The notes beneath the pieces are model-generated. The model did not search any database and had not been told where the DNA came from. It saw only the letters and a program-made list of their open reading frames with translations. A program made the position numbers and the translations under genes. A DNA stretch of 64,000 nucleotides from JAYZDK01 sp964604165. Lineage in GTDB: Bacteria; Myxococcota_A; UBA796; CAJQPC01. The DNA lies in NCBI GenBank assembly GCA_964604165.1, contig CAZRYF010000005.1, positions 62,001 through 126,000 on the forward strand, given 5' to 3'. This document shows, one piece after another, positions 11,399-19,075 of the stretch (its first letter is position 1; every line of letters begins with the position of its first letter).

Positions 11399-12919
11399 AT
11401 GGGAACAGACAAGACCGACACGGTCGATTGCACATCGACGTACCCAGATGATTGGGCAGAGATGAAGGCCTATGTAGGGTTTTCAGAAGACGATTCCAAG
11501 CGGCTTGCGGAAGTCTACCCTCTGTTGCGACCCCACTTCAGGCGGATTGTGGGCCACTTTTACGAGGTCATTGCAGACTTTCCGGGTGCGCGAGGTGTGT
11601 TGAAGGATGACGCCCAGGTGGAGCGTCTTCGAAAGACCCTTCTGAATTGGCTCACCGAGGTTTTTCAGGGACCCCATGACCTGGCCTACTTTCGGCGTCG
11701 GCGTCAAATCGGCGAGGTGCACGTTCGGGTTGGTCTCGACGAGCGATACATGTTTACGGCGATGAGTGTCATGAGAAGTGATCTCCTGGAGGTAGCAGCG
11801 GAGGTTTGCGACGGGAAGGCGGTGGGCGCCGTCAGCCAGTCCATTCTTCGAATTACGGACCTGGATCTTGCAGCCATGATCACCTCCTACCTGGAGACTC
11901 GAGAATTGGCGCGCTTACAGGCGCTGCACTCTGAGGTCGTACAGAATCTCCCGGCTGGTGTGATCTGTATTGATCGGGAAGGCGAGATTACGGCCATCAC
12001 GGAGATGGGCCGATCGATTTTGGAGAGGGAAATCTCGGTTGGCGATCGAGCGCTGGAGGTGCTTCCCCAAGAGTTGTTTGGGCAGACTCCGCTGGCACAG
12101 CTTCTGGAGCAGGTGGTTGCGTCAGGGACTGCTGTCCATGTTGGCGGGGTGTCCCTTGGTGCCGGAGAGGCGAAGAAACACCTGAGGGTCAGTGTGGTTC
12201 CCATGACCCATGATTTGTCTGACGTGTTGATCAAGGTGGAGGACATCACGGAAGAGAGGCAAGGGGAATTGAGGGCGCGTCAGTCCGAGTCACTTGCGAA
12301 GATCGGTGCTCTGACCGCGAATCTCGCTCACGAGATCCGGAACCCACTTGCAGGCATTTCGTCCACGGTTCAAGTGGTGATCGGGGGGCTGCCGGAGTCA
12401 GATCGGCGGCGAAGGGCGCTTTCCCTTGTCACCGAACAGGTTTCTCGTCTGGATCATCTCGTGACCGATCTCCTCTTGTATGGTCGGGTCATTGCTCCTA
12501 CCTGTGAGGTTACGGACCTGGGTGCGCTGGCGCTTGAGGTCATCAATGATCGGGGGTTCAAGTCAGAGTTTGTGGACCTGGGGGCCCCCATGGTGTGGGC
12601 AGATCCGGACTGTGTGTGCCAGGTGCTCGTGAACCTCCTGCAGAACGCGGCGGTGGCGGCGGGGCCGGAGGGCAAAGTCCTGGTTCGGGTGGGTCCGGGC
12701 CCGCAGTTGGAGGTACTGGATGACGGTCCCGGGGTCAGTCCATCTGTCAAGGAGACGCTCTTTGAAGCTTTTGTAACCACCAAAGCACGGGGAACAGGCC
12801 TGGGGCTTGCGATCAGTTGCCAGCTTCTGGAGGCGATGTCGGGAACTCTTGAGCTGGTGGAGAACCCGAACCAGCCCCTTCGGGGGGCTTGCTTTCGCCT
12901 TGGGCTGCCTTCCGCTTGA
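11399..12919 (+). CDS. Globin-coupled sensor histidine kinase (globin-PAS-HisKA-HATPase)
   Basis: Soluble sensor kinase of 506 residues with no membrane segment. Residues about 20-165 form a sensor globin: Tyr55 in GHFYEV is a likely distal residue and His108 in GEVHVRVGL the proximal haem ligand. A PAS-like domain spans about 175-285. The kinase core follows: phospho-acceptor His311 in LAHEIRNPLAG, N box LVNLLQNAA, G1 DDGPGV and G2 GTGLGLAIS. Globin-coupled kinases of this type, such as AfGcHK from Anaeromyxobacter, respond to oxygen and haem state, so this one probably senses O2. It is followed tail-to-tail by the NtrC-type regulator, its likely partner, with a 107-base antisense overlap. 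Confidence 0.9.
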   Translation: MGTDKTDTVDCTSTYPDDWAEMKAYVGFSEDDSKRLAEVYPLLRPHFRRIVGHFYEVIADFPGARGVLKDDAQVERLRKTLLNWLTEVFQGPHDLAYFRRRRQIGEVHVRVGLDERYMFTAMSVMRSDLLEVAAEVCDGKAVGAVSQSILRITDLDLAAMITSYLETRELARLQALHSEVVQNLPAGVICIDREGEITAITEMGRSILEREISVGDRALEVLPQELFGQTPLAQLLEQVVASGTAVHVGGVSLGAGEAKKHLRVSVVPMTHDLSDVLIKVEDITEERQGELRARQSESLAKIGALTANLAHEIRNPLAGISSTVQVVIGGLPESDRRRRALSLVTEQVSRLDHLVTDLLLYGRVIAPTCEVTDLGALALEVINDRGFKSEFVDLGAPMVWADPDCVCQVLVNLLQNAAVAAGPEGKVLVRVGPGPQLEVLDDGPGVSPSVKETLFEAFVTTKARGTGLGLAISCQLLEAMSGTLELVENPNQPLRGACFRLGLPSA

Positions 12920-14291
12920 TTCGAATGCCGTGCTTCTCCATGCGGTAGCGCAAGGCATACCGGCTGATGTCCAGTAGCTTGGCTGCCTGCACCTGGTTTC
13001 CGTTGGATTGAGTGAGTGCTTGTTCCAGGAGCGTTCGCTCTACCTCTTCCAGGCTCGCCCCCTCTTCTCCGAGGACCAAGAGGTTCATCGGGTTGTCCTT
13101 TTCTGGGGACGGTTCCTGAGATCTGATTTCGAGAGGAAGATGCGCGACCTCGATGGTGTCGTCGGCTTCCAGAATGATCACCCGCTCGATCACGTTTCGA
13201 AGCTCCCGGACGTTGCCCGGCCAGGAGTACGTGCACATCAAGTCCATCGCCGCCTCGCTGACGCCAACGATGTCACGGTGGTAGGCCCTGCTGTATTGAC
13301 GCACAAAGTATTCCACGAGTAGTGGAACGTCGGTCCTTCTCTCGCGAAGAGGTGGAATCAAGAGATCCACCACGTTGAGTCGATAATAAAGGTCCTGCCG
13401 AAAGGTCTTGTTCTCGACCTCCTCTGCAAGGTTCCGGTTGGTGGCTGTGATGACCTGTGCATCCATTTGGATGTCGTTGACTCCACCTACACGCCGAAAC
13501 CGTCGATTCTCAAGAACTCGAAGAAGCTTGGACTGCACACCGACGCTCAATTCTCCGATCTCGTCCAGAAACAAGGTTCCTCCCTTGGCGATTTCGAACA
13601 ACCCTGGCTTTGCGGTTTTTGCATCGGTAAAGGCACCCCTCTCGTGCCCAAACAGCTCTGATTCGATCAGGGTCTCAGGGAGGGCTGCACAGTCGACCTC
13701 CACGTAGAGCCCGTCCGACCTGGAGCCCGAGTCGTGCAGGGCCTTGGCGACAAGGTCCTTTCCTGTGCCGGTTTCCCCCCGAATCAGGATGGCTGGTGGG
13801 TCTACGTGTTCAAGCCGCTTGATGAGGGAGAGTAGCTTTCGAATCGCTGGCGACTCACCGACAATTTGTCCATAGTGCTTCTCGCTGCTTTCCTTCAGGT
13901 ATCGAACTTCCACTTGAAGGCGGTGGGTCTTCAGTGCCTTTTTGATGGCAATTTCCACTTCCCTGAGGTCGAAGGGCTTGCTGAGATAGTCGTGTGCGCC
14001 CAGGCGGGTGGCTTCGATGGCAGAATCAATGGCTTCAAACGCCGTAAGGACGATGACCGGCAGTTTGTTGTCAGCCTGGCGCAGGCGACGAAGCACCTCC
14101 AGTCCGCCCATTTCCGGCATCCGCAGGTCGGTGATCAAGAGATCGGGTGACACCGCCTCAATTTGCTTGAGGCAATCGGCGCCGTTTTCCGCCTCAAAGA
14201 CCCGGTAGTCAAGGCCTTCAAGGTGCTCGCGGAGGGCCCATCGAATGAGGGGTTCGTCGTCGCAGATCAGGACATTGACGGGAATGGTCAT
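12813..14291 (-). CDS. NtrC-family sigma-54-dependent response regulator
   Basis: A 492-residue enhancer-binding protein. The receiver domain has acidic residues Asp11/Asp12 and phospho-acceptor Asp55 (LLITDLRMPE). The AAA+ domain has Walker A GETGTGKD, the sigma-54 contact loop GAFTDA (a common variant of GAFTGA) and Walker B GGTLFLDEIGEL. A Fis-type helix-turn-helix (NQVQAAKLLDISRYALRYRM) lies near residues 430-455. A Pro/Ser/Gly-rich tail of about 35 residues follows the DNA-binding domain and is encoded opposite the end of the histidine kinase gene. It is divergent from boxB, whose leader carries a -24/-12 promoter, so it is the prime candidate activator there. Phosphorylation by the neighbouring globin kinase is inferred from position only. 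Confidence 0.92.
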   Translation of the reverse strand: MTIPVNVLICDDEPLIRWALREHLEGLDYRVFEAENGADCLKQIEAVSPDLLITDLRMPEMGGLEVLRRLRQADNKLPVIVLTAFEAIDSAIEATRLGAHDYLSKPFDLREVEIAIKKALKTHRLQVEVRYLKESSEKHYGQIVGESPAIRKLLSLIKRLEHVDPPAILIRGETGTGKDLVAKALHDSGSRSDGLYVEVDCAALPETLIESELFGHERGAFTDAKTAKPGLFEIAKGGTLFLDEIGELSVGVQSKLLRVLENRRFRRVGGVNDIQMDAQVITATNRNLAEEVENKTFRQDLYYRLNVVDLLIPPLRERRTDVPLLVEYFVRQYSRAYHRDIVGVSEAAMDLMCTYSWPGNVRELRNVIERVIILEADDTIEVAHLPLEIRSQEPSPEKDNPMNLLVLGEEGASLEEVERTLLEQALTQSNGNQVQAAKLLDISRYALRYRMEKHGIRIKRKAAQGESKPPEGAGSGSPPAQEFPTSPPEAGN

Positions 14292-14509
14292 TTGTTGTGT
14301 TCATCTTCCATTGTTTTGAATTGACCCCAAAAGGCTGCAAACGCCATGCCACATGGAGGGCGGCGTTGGCGGTGATCGTGACAGGGCCTGGTAGCCAAGC
14401 CTACCCGGTTGTGGGCGATTTGGCACACTGACTGTAGCAAAGGGGCGCTCTTCAATCTCAGGCCAGTGGGTGTTTCTGTGAGCACGGGGCCCTTTGAATG
14501 GCTCGTTGT

Positions 14510-14525
14510 TGGCACACAACGTGCA
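14510..14525 (+). promoter_or_regulatory. Sigma-54 (-24/-12) promoter for boxB-tnaA
   Basis: TGGCACACAACGTGCA matches the sigma-54 consensus TGGCAC-R-N4-TTGCW, with the invariant GG at 14511-14512 and GC at 14523-14524, exactly 12 bases apart. The one deviation is G for T at the first base of the -12 element. The predicted start of transcription is near 14536, giving a leader of about 78 bases to the boxB ATG at 14614. An NtrC-family activator gene diverges from the same region. Confidence 0.7.
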
Positions 14526-14566
14526 CTTGTGAACGTGCACGAATGCATTGTGGCGCTTGAATCGAG

Positions 14567-14594
14567 CGCTGTCCGGAGAGCAACGCTGTCCGGA
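14567..14594 (+). repeat. 11-base direct repeat in the boxB leader
   Basis: CGCTGTCCGGA occurs at 14567-14577 and again at 14584-14594, a 17-base period. It lies downstream of the predicted sigma-54 transcription start and just upstream of the AAGGA ribosome site. It could be a repressor or RNA-binding site on the leader, or a chance duplication. Confidence 0.75.
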
Positions 14595-14613
14595 AGGCAA
14601 CAAGGACAAGAGT

Positions 14614-16029
14614 ATGGCGATGGACTACGCGGCGGCGGTACCCAACAATGTGGACCTTTCAAGTGACCGGCGGCTGCGACGGGCGCTCTCCAACTGGCAA
14701 CCCAAATTCCTGGATTGGTGGGCAGAAGCGGGTCCGGAGGGGTTTGCGGAGGAGGAAATCTATCTTCGGACAGCTGTCTCTACAGAGCCGGGAGGGTGGT
14801 CACGGTTTGGCTTTGTCAAGATGCCCGAATACCGCTGGGGGATCTTTCTTGCCGATAAGGTGCCAGACCGAAAGGTGCCCTGCGGAGACGATGCAGGGCA
14901 GGAGGCTTGGCAAGAGGTTCCCGGGGACCGCCGGAGCCTCTTGCAGAGCTTGATTGTGACCCAGGCCGACACCGAGCCGGCGTCGGTCGAACAGCAGCGG
15001 GCGCTCGGGAGATCGGCGCCAAGCCTCTATGATGCGCGAAACCTGTTGCAGGTGAACGTGGAGGAGGCTCGCCACTTGTGGGCGATGGTGTACTTGCTGC
15101 ATCGGTACTTTGGGAGAGATGGCCGGGATCAAGCAGATGATCTGCTGGTACGTCGTGCCGGGAATGCGGACTGCCCGAGAATCCTGGAGGCCTTCAATCA
15201 ACCCTGTGAGGACTGGCTGAGTTTCTTTTGTTTTACGTGCTTCACGGATCGTGATGGAAAGTACCAGCTGGGCGCTCTTGCCGAGTCTGGATTTGATCCG
15301 CTGTCCAGGACCTGCCGGTTCATGTTGACGGAGGAGGCTCATCACCTCTTTGTCGGCGAGCGAGGATTGGAGAGGATTCTCAGGAGATCGGTTCAATTGA
15401 GCCGACAAGATACAAATGGGGATGCGAGAGGGCAGGGTGGAATCGATCTGCACACACTTCAAAAGTACTGCAACTTCTGGTTCGCCTATTGTTTGGATCT
15501 CTTCGGATCAGAGGAAAGCTCCAACGCTGCGACGGCCTTCTCCATGGGGCTCAAAGGGCGGTGGAAGGAGAGCCAAATTGAAGGAGATCGCGTCTGTTCC
15601 CGGGGGGAGGTGATCCTTCCCATAGTGCAGGATGGCCTGCTGGTGAAGAGGAGTGTGCCTCTCCGTCGTGCCATGAACGAGCTGCTTCGGAGAGAGTACG
15701 TCAAAGACTGCAGTCGGGTTGTGGAGCGTTGGAATCGAGCTCTGAAGGAAGAGGGGAGTGACTTTGAAGTGCGATTGCCGAGTCATCGTTTTTTCCGGCG
15801 AAAGGGGCTCTACTCTGAGCACAGGTTTGATTTGGACGGGCGGCTCGTGTCAGAAGAAGAGTGGATGGAGCACCGGCACGACTGGCTCCCAACCGCCTCG
15901 GATCGTGAATACGTTCAATCTTTGATGCAACCTTGCCTGGAACCGGGGAAGATGGCCCAGTGGATCTGCCCACCTCGACGCGGAGTCGATGGCCGTCCGG
16001 TGCAGTTCGAGTACGTGAGGTCGTGTTGA
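14614..16029 (+). CDS. boxB: Benzoyl-CoA 2,3-epoxidase, oxygenase subunit BoxB
   Basis: A 471-residue class I di-iron oxygenase. BoxB, with the reductase BoxA, uses O2 to epoxidise CoA-activated benzoate in the aerobic box pathway. Homology is strong along the whole length: PNNVDLSSDRRLRRAL at the start, then VNVEEARHLWAMVYLLHRYF and SGFDPLSRTCRFMLTEEAHH. The likely iron ligands are all present: Glu121, Glu151, His154, Asp212, Glu241 and His244, each one residue offset from what I recall for Azoarcus BoxB. The ATG at 14614 fits the family N-terminus and has AAGGA seven bases upstream. No boxA, boxC or benzoate-CoA ligase is in the window. Transcription probably starts at the sigma-54 site at 14510. 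It overlaps tnaA by TTGA. Confidence 0.93.
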   Translation: MAMDYAAAVPNNVDLSSDRRLRRALSNWQPKFLDWWAEAGPEGFAEEEIYLRTAVSTEPGGWSRFGFVKMPEYRWGIFLADKVPDRKVPCGDDAGQEAWQEVPGDRRSLLQSLIVTQADTEPASVEQQRALGRSAPSLYDARNLLQVNVEEARHLWAMVYLLHRYFGRDGRDQADDLLVRRAGNADCPRILEAFNQPCEDWLSFFCFTCFTDRDGKYQLGALAESGFDPLSRTCRFMLTEEAHHLFVGERGLERILRRSVQLSRQDTNGDARGQGGIDLHTLQKYCNFWFAYCLDLFGSEESSNAATAFSMGLKGRWKESQIEGDRVCSRGEVILPIVQDGLLVKRSVPLRRAMNELLRREYVKDCSRVVERWNRALKEEGSDFEVRLPSHRFFRRKGLYSEHRFDLDGRLVSEEEWMEHRHDWLPTASDREYVQSLMQPCLEPGKMAQWICPPRRGVDGRPVQFEYVRSC

Positions 16030-17420
16030 GACCCAACGGCAAGCAGGGAGCTTTGGAGGGCGACGAGGAATCGGACGGTTTCCGAACGATCATTGAACCC
16101 TTTCGGGTTCGTTCGGTGGAGAAGATACCGATCCTGACCCGGGCAGAGCGGGTCCAGGCCCTTGAAAGGGCCGGACACAATGTCTTTGGTCTTCGGTCCG
16201 ATGAAGTGACCATCGATCTCCTGACAGATTCGGGCACCGGCTCCATGAGTCGGGATCAATGGGCTGGGTTGATGAGCGGAGATGAGAGCTATGCAGGCAG
16301 CTCTTCCTTTCGGAAATTGTCGAAGGTCGTTCGACGGTTGAGCGGTCATCCTCATGTCTTCCCAGTGCACCAGGGGCGTGCCGCGGAGCGGATCTTGGCA
16401 GAGACCCTACTCGGTCCTGGCAAGGTTGTTCTGAACAACACCCACTTTGATACCACTCGGGCCAACTTTGAGAACGCCGGCGCACAGGCTGTGGACCTTC
16501 CTACCAAGGAGGCTGGGGAACACTGGGCCGCCCACCCATTCAAGGGCAACATGGATCTGGCGAGGTTGGAAGGGGCGTTGAACCATCATGGAGCTGCGGT
16601 GGCCTTCGTCATGATGACGCTGACCAACAACGCCAGCGGGGGCCATCCGGTGAGCATGGCCAACCTGGATTCGGTGCGAGAGATCTGCCGTACACACCAA
16701 GTGCCTCTCATCTTGGATGCAGCTCGATTTGCGGAAAATGCATGGCTTGTCCATGTGCGCGAGCCGGGGTTTCAGGATTGGAGCCCCGAGGACATTGCGA
16801 GGTGCGCATTTCAGATGTCGGATGCATTTACCTTGTCGGCCAAAAAGGACGGACTGGTCCACATTGGTGGGTTGCTGTGCACAGCGCGAAAGGAGTGGGC
16901 AGATCTGTTTCGATCGGCCTTGATTCTGGGGGAGGGTTTTACCAGCTACGGCGGACTTGCTGGGCGGGACCTGGAGGCAATGGCGGTGGGGCTGCAGGAG
17001 GCTCTGGAGCCTCGGTATCTCGCCTACCGGGTTCGCTGCGTTGCCTACCTGGCTGAGCGGCTCGCGGAGAAGGGGGTGCCCGTTCTTCAGCCCCCGGGGG
17101 GACATGCGGTGTTTGTGGATGCAGGCACAGCGCTTCCGGAGATTCCGGACGCCGAATTCCCTGGGTTGGCTTTCTTGAATGCGCTCTACATCGAGGGAGG
17201 GGTTCGTGGCGTAGAGGTCGGCTCTCTGATGTTCCCCGGCACCGATCAGCAGCTTGTGCGGCTTGCCATTCCGCGTCGGGTCTATACCCAGGCGCACATG
17301 GACTACGTGGTGGAGGTCGCAGAGCGGGTCATGGCTCGGCTGGGGAGCCTCACAGGCCTTCGAATCGTGGAGGAACCCGCTACCCTTCGGCACTTTACGG
17401 CAAAATTGGCGCCGTTGTAG
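16026..17420 (+). CDS. tnaA: Tryptophanase (tryptophan indole-lyase)
   Basis: PLP-dependent beta-eliminating lyase (about 464 residues) that splits L-tryptophan to indole, pyruvate and ammonia. The family opening RTIIEPFRVRSVE, LIDLLTDSGTG-type motif, TLTNNASGGHPVSMANL and the PLP lysine loop SAKKDGLVHIGG are all present. The C-terminal LRHFTAKL keeps the His typical of tryptophanase where tyrosine phenol-lyase has Phe, which favours tryptophanase. The start is uncertain: TTG at 16026 overlaps the boxB stop as TTGA with GAGG upstream, while TTG at 16053 is the alternative. It forms one unit with boxB under the sigma-54 promoter. Coupling of an indole producer to a di-iron oxygenase is unusual. 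Confidence 0.92.
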   Translation: MRPNGKQGALEGDEESDGFRTIIEPFRVRSVEKIPILTRAERVQALERAGHNVFGLRSDEVTIDLLTDSGTGSMSRDQWAGLMSGDESYAGSSSFRKLSKVVRRLSGHPHVFPVHQGRAAERILAETLLGPGKVVLNNTHFDTTRANFENAGAQAVDLPTKEAGEHWAAHPFKGNMDLARLEGALNHHGAAVAFVMMTLTNNASGGHPVSMANLDSVREICRTHQVPLILDAARFAENAWLVHVREPGFQDWSPEDIARCAFQMSDAFTLSAKKDGLVHIGGLLCTARKEWADLFRSALILGEGFTSYGGLAGRDLEAMAVGLQEALEPRYLAYRVRCVAYLAERLAEKGVPVLQPPGGHAVFVDAGTALPEIPDAEFPGLAFLNALYIEGGVRGVEVGSLMFPGTDQQLVRLAIPRRVYTQAHMDYVVEVAERVMARLGSLTGLRIVEEPATLRHFTAKLAPL

Positions 17421-17435
17421 GAAACCGGGGGTTCG

Positions 17436-18860
17436 TCAGAGAACGTCCGCTATGCAGGCGTGTAGCGTGTTCAGGCGCTCGCGAAGATTTCCGGGGATTT
17501 CAGGGGCGACAGGAGTGTCGCTCTCCATGGCTTCAGCGACCTCGAGAAGCGCTTGTGCCTCCAGGTGGCCGGGTTGGGTAGCCAACGTCCTTGCTGCCAG
17601 GAGGCGCGCTTGCTGGAGCCGCCAGCTCATGTCATGGCCTCGGACGCAAGCCCATTGTAGCCAGGACCTTGCTGCCCTGAGTTCTCCTTCCGCGAGGTCG
17701 AGCGTGGGTGTGGGCGCAGGCAGGGCAGGCGGTGGTGGCCCCTCGACAACTTCTGCCTTTGTGAGGGCCAGCAACAAGCTCTTCACAAGCGCTGAGACAG
17801 CCACGGGACGTGGGTGAACCCAGTCATAAAAGGCATCGTTTCCCGGCGATGGAGTGGCCTGCTCGACGGAGGCCCTCGTGGTTGCAAGCACAACATTCTC
17901 ATTCTGGGAGATCCGCCGAATCACCTCGTTGATCTCGCTTGGGGCGCGCAGGGGCAGACCGTCATGACTCACTGCGTCAGACAGGGATCCGCCAGGGTCA
18001 AGCCCTGCATTCAGGCGCCTCGTTCCAAGCTGCCAGGAGAGGTCTGCCGAGCTTGGGAACCGGCCCAACAACGCCTGAACCTGCCCCAGAGTCTGTCCGG
18101 ACAGGTCGGAGAGGGAATCGGGACCTTCCGTGCTCCAGTTGGGATCAAGTCCGGAGAGGTTGGCTGCCTGGGTGGCAAGAATCACGGGAATGTTGGCCGC
18201 GGCGCTCTTCTCTACAATTCGTTGAAGGTTCTTTTCAAAGACCCCCACAATTGCTTGTCGGTGTGAAGGAGTTCCGTAGGATGGAGGGCCGATCCAGCCC
18301 GGTGACGTCGTAGGCCGGGGAAGCGCCTGGAGAAGTTGGCGAACCAGGGAAAAGCGCCACAGGAAGGCAGGGAATCGGGAGGGGGCTGCGAGAAACTCGT
18401 TGTGCCCGTCGTACACGAGCACAGCGCTCGGATGCCAGGCAAGGGCACGGCCAAGGAGTCGCAGGGTGTCGTCGGATCCACCCCCGTTGATCCCAAGATT
18501 GATGACTTCGAATTCTCCAGGTGACGCCTGGTCGAGAGAGGCTTGAAGGCTCCCTGCGATGCCGTGGTTGGGTCGGGTGAAGGGGGCATCGCCTATGGGT
18601 CTGGTCGGGTATCCAAAGGTGGTCGATCCCCCCAGGAGCATGAGGCGCGTCACTCCCTCTGCGGGCTTTATGGAGAACTGAACGGGACGGAATTGTTGAC
18701 AACCAAAGGTGACCTTCGTGTCTGTCTCCTCCAGCCAGTACCAAGATGGATCCACGGGCCACGAGAGGTTTGATGCGTAGAACTCCAGGGCGGCGAAGGC
18801 GGCAAAGACGGCCAGGGCGGAAGAGAGAGTGAGCCGAAAAAGAGGCCAGAGTCGACGCAT
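17436..18860 (-). CDS. Membrane-anchored SGNH/GDSL-type hydrolase
   Basis: A 474-residue protein with an N-terminal membrane segment (about residues 8-28) and an exported SGNH domain. The catalytic blocks are recognisable: the serine block as LLGGSTTFG near residue 80, the glycine block NLGINGGGSDDT, the Asn block VYDGHNEF, and DWVHP with the Asp-His pair near residue 345. The C-terminal 100 residues are helical, perhaps a TPR-like segment. Such proteins act as esterases or acyltransferases on exported glycans. It follows the DUF5989 gene by 11 bases with GAGAGAGG as ribosome site, and is the last gene of the oxidase-carbamoyltransferase unit. SGNH, DUF5989 and carbamoyltransferase genes often occur together, which supports a joint glycan or metabolite modification role. 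Confidence 0.85.
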   Translation of the reverse strand: MRRLWPLFRLTLSSALAVFAAFAALEFYASNLSWPVDPSWYWLEETDTKVTFGCQQFRPVQFSIKPAEGVTRLMLLGGSTTFGYPTRPIGDAPFTRPNHGIAGSLQASLDQASPGEFEVINLGINGGGSDDTLRLLGRALAWHPSAVLVYDGHNEFLAAPSRFPAFLWRFSLVRQLLQALPRPTTSPGWIGPPSYGTPSHRQAIVGVFEKNLQRIVEKSAAANIPVILATQAANLSGLDPNWSTEGPDSLSDLSGQTLGQVQALLGRFPSSADLSWQLGTRRLNAGLDPGGSLSDAVSHDGLPLRAPSEINEVIRRISQNENVVLATTRASVEQATPSPGNDAFYDWVHPRPVAVSALVKSLLLALTKAEVVEGPPPPALPAPTPTLDLAEGELRAARSWLQWACVRGHDMSWRLQQARLLAARTLATQPGHLEAQALLEVAEAMESDTPVAPEIPGNLRERLNTLHACIADVL

Positions 18861-18871
18861 TGCAGCCTCTC

Positions 18872-19075
18872 TCAGAGCAACGGATAGACAAAGGGGCTGA
18901 TTGCGGGAAAGAGCGACAAGACCACCAAGGCGATCGCAAACACCAGGAGAATCAAGACGACAGGCAGGGCCAATTGGAGCCTGTCGCCGGCCATCGCGAC
19001 CACGACGGCGCGGGCTGCCTCAAGAGCGGCGCGGGAGGCAGATGCGCGGGTGCGTTTCTTCTTTACGGGTGTCAT
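18872..19075 (-). CDS. DUF5989-like single-span membrane protein
   Basis: A 67-residue protein with a basic N-terminus (KKKRTRASASR), one hydrophobic segment (about residues 33-52) and the ending SLFPAISPFVYPLL, which resembles the DUF5989 tail (APFIYTLF-type). DUF5989 proteins are small membrane proteins found beside NodU/CmcH carbamoyltransferases and SGNH hydrolases, exactly as here; their function is unknown. The ATG at 19075 overlaps the carbamoyltransferase TGA (ATGA), which fixes the start. The usual SxtJ membrane protein of such clusters is not seen. Confidence 0.8.
   Translation of the reverse strand: MTPVKKKRTRASASRAALEAARAVVVAMAGDRLQLALPVVLILLVFAIALVVLSLFPAISPFVYPLL

Larger units (their letters stand above)
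14292..14613. other. Divergent regulatory region between sigma-54 activator and boxB
   Basis: The only gene-free stretch over 300 bases (322 bases). It holds a -24/-12 promoter facing boxB (14510-14525), a GTGCAC motif at 14521-14526 repeated at 14535-14540, an 11-base direct repeat in the boxB leader (14567-14594), and a short inverted repeat GGTAG/CTACC at 14390-14405 that could be part of an activator site. No small gene with a convincing start and ribosome site was seen. No clear sigma-70 promoter for the leftward regulator gene was recognised. Confidence 0.6.

Noticed and set aside
14421..14440. TGGCAC near a downstream TAGCA as a second sigma-54 promoter
   Set aside because: The GG and GC elements are 15 bases apart rather than 12, which is incompatible with sigma-54.
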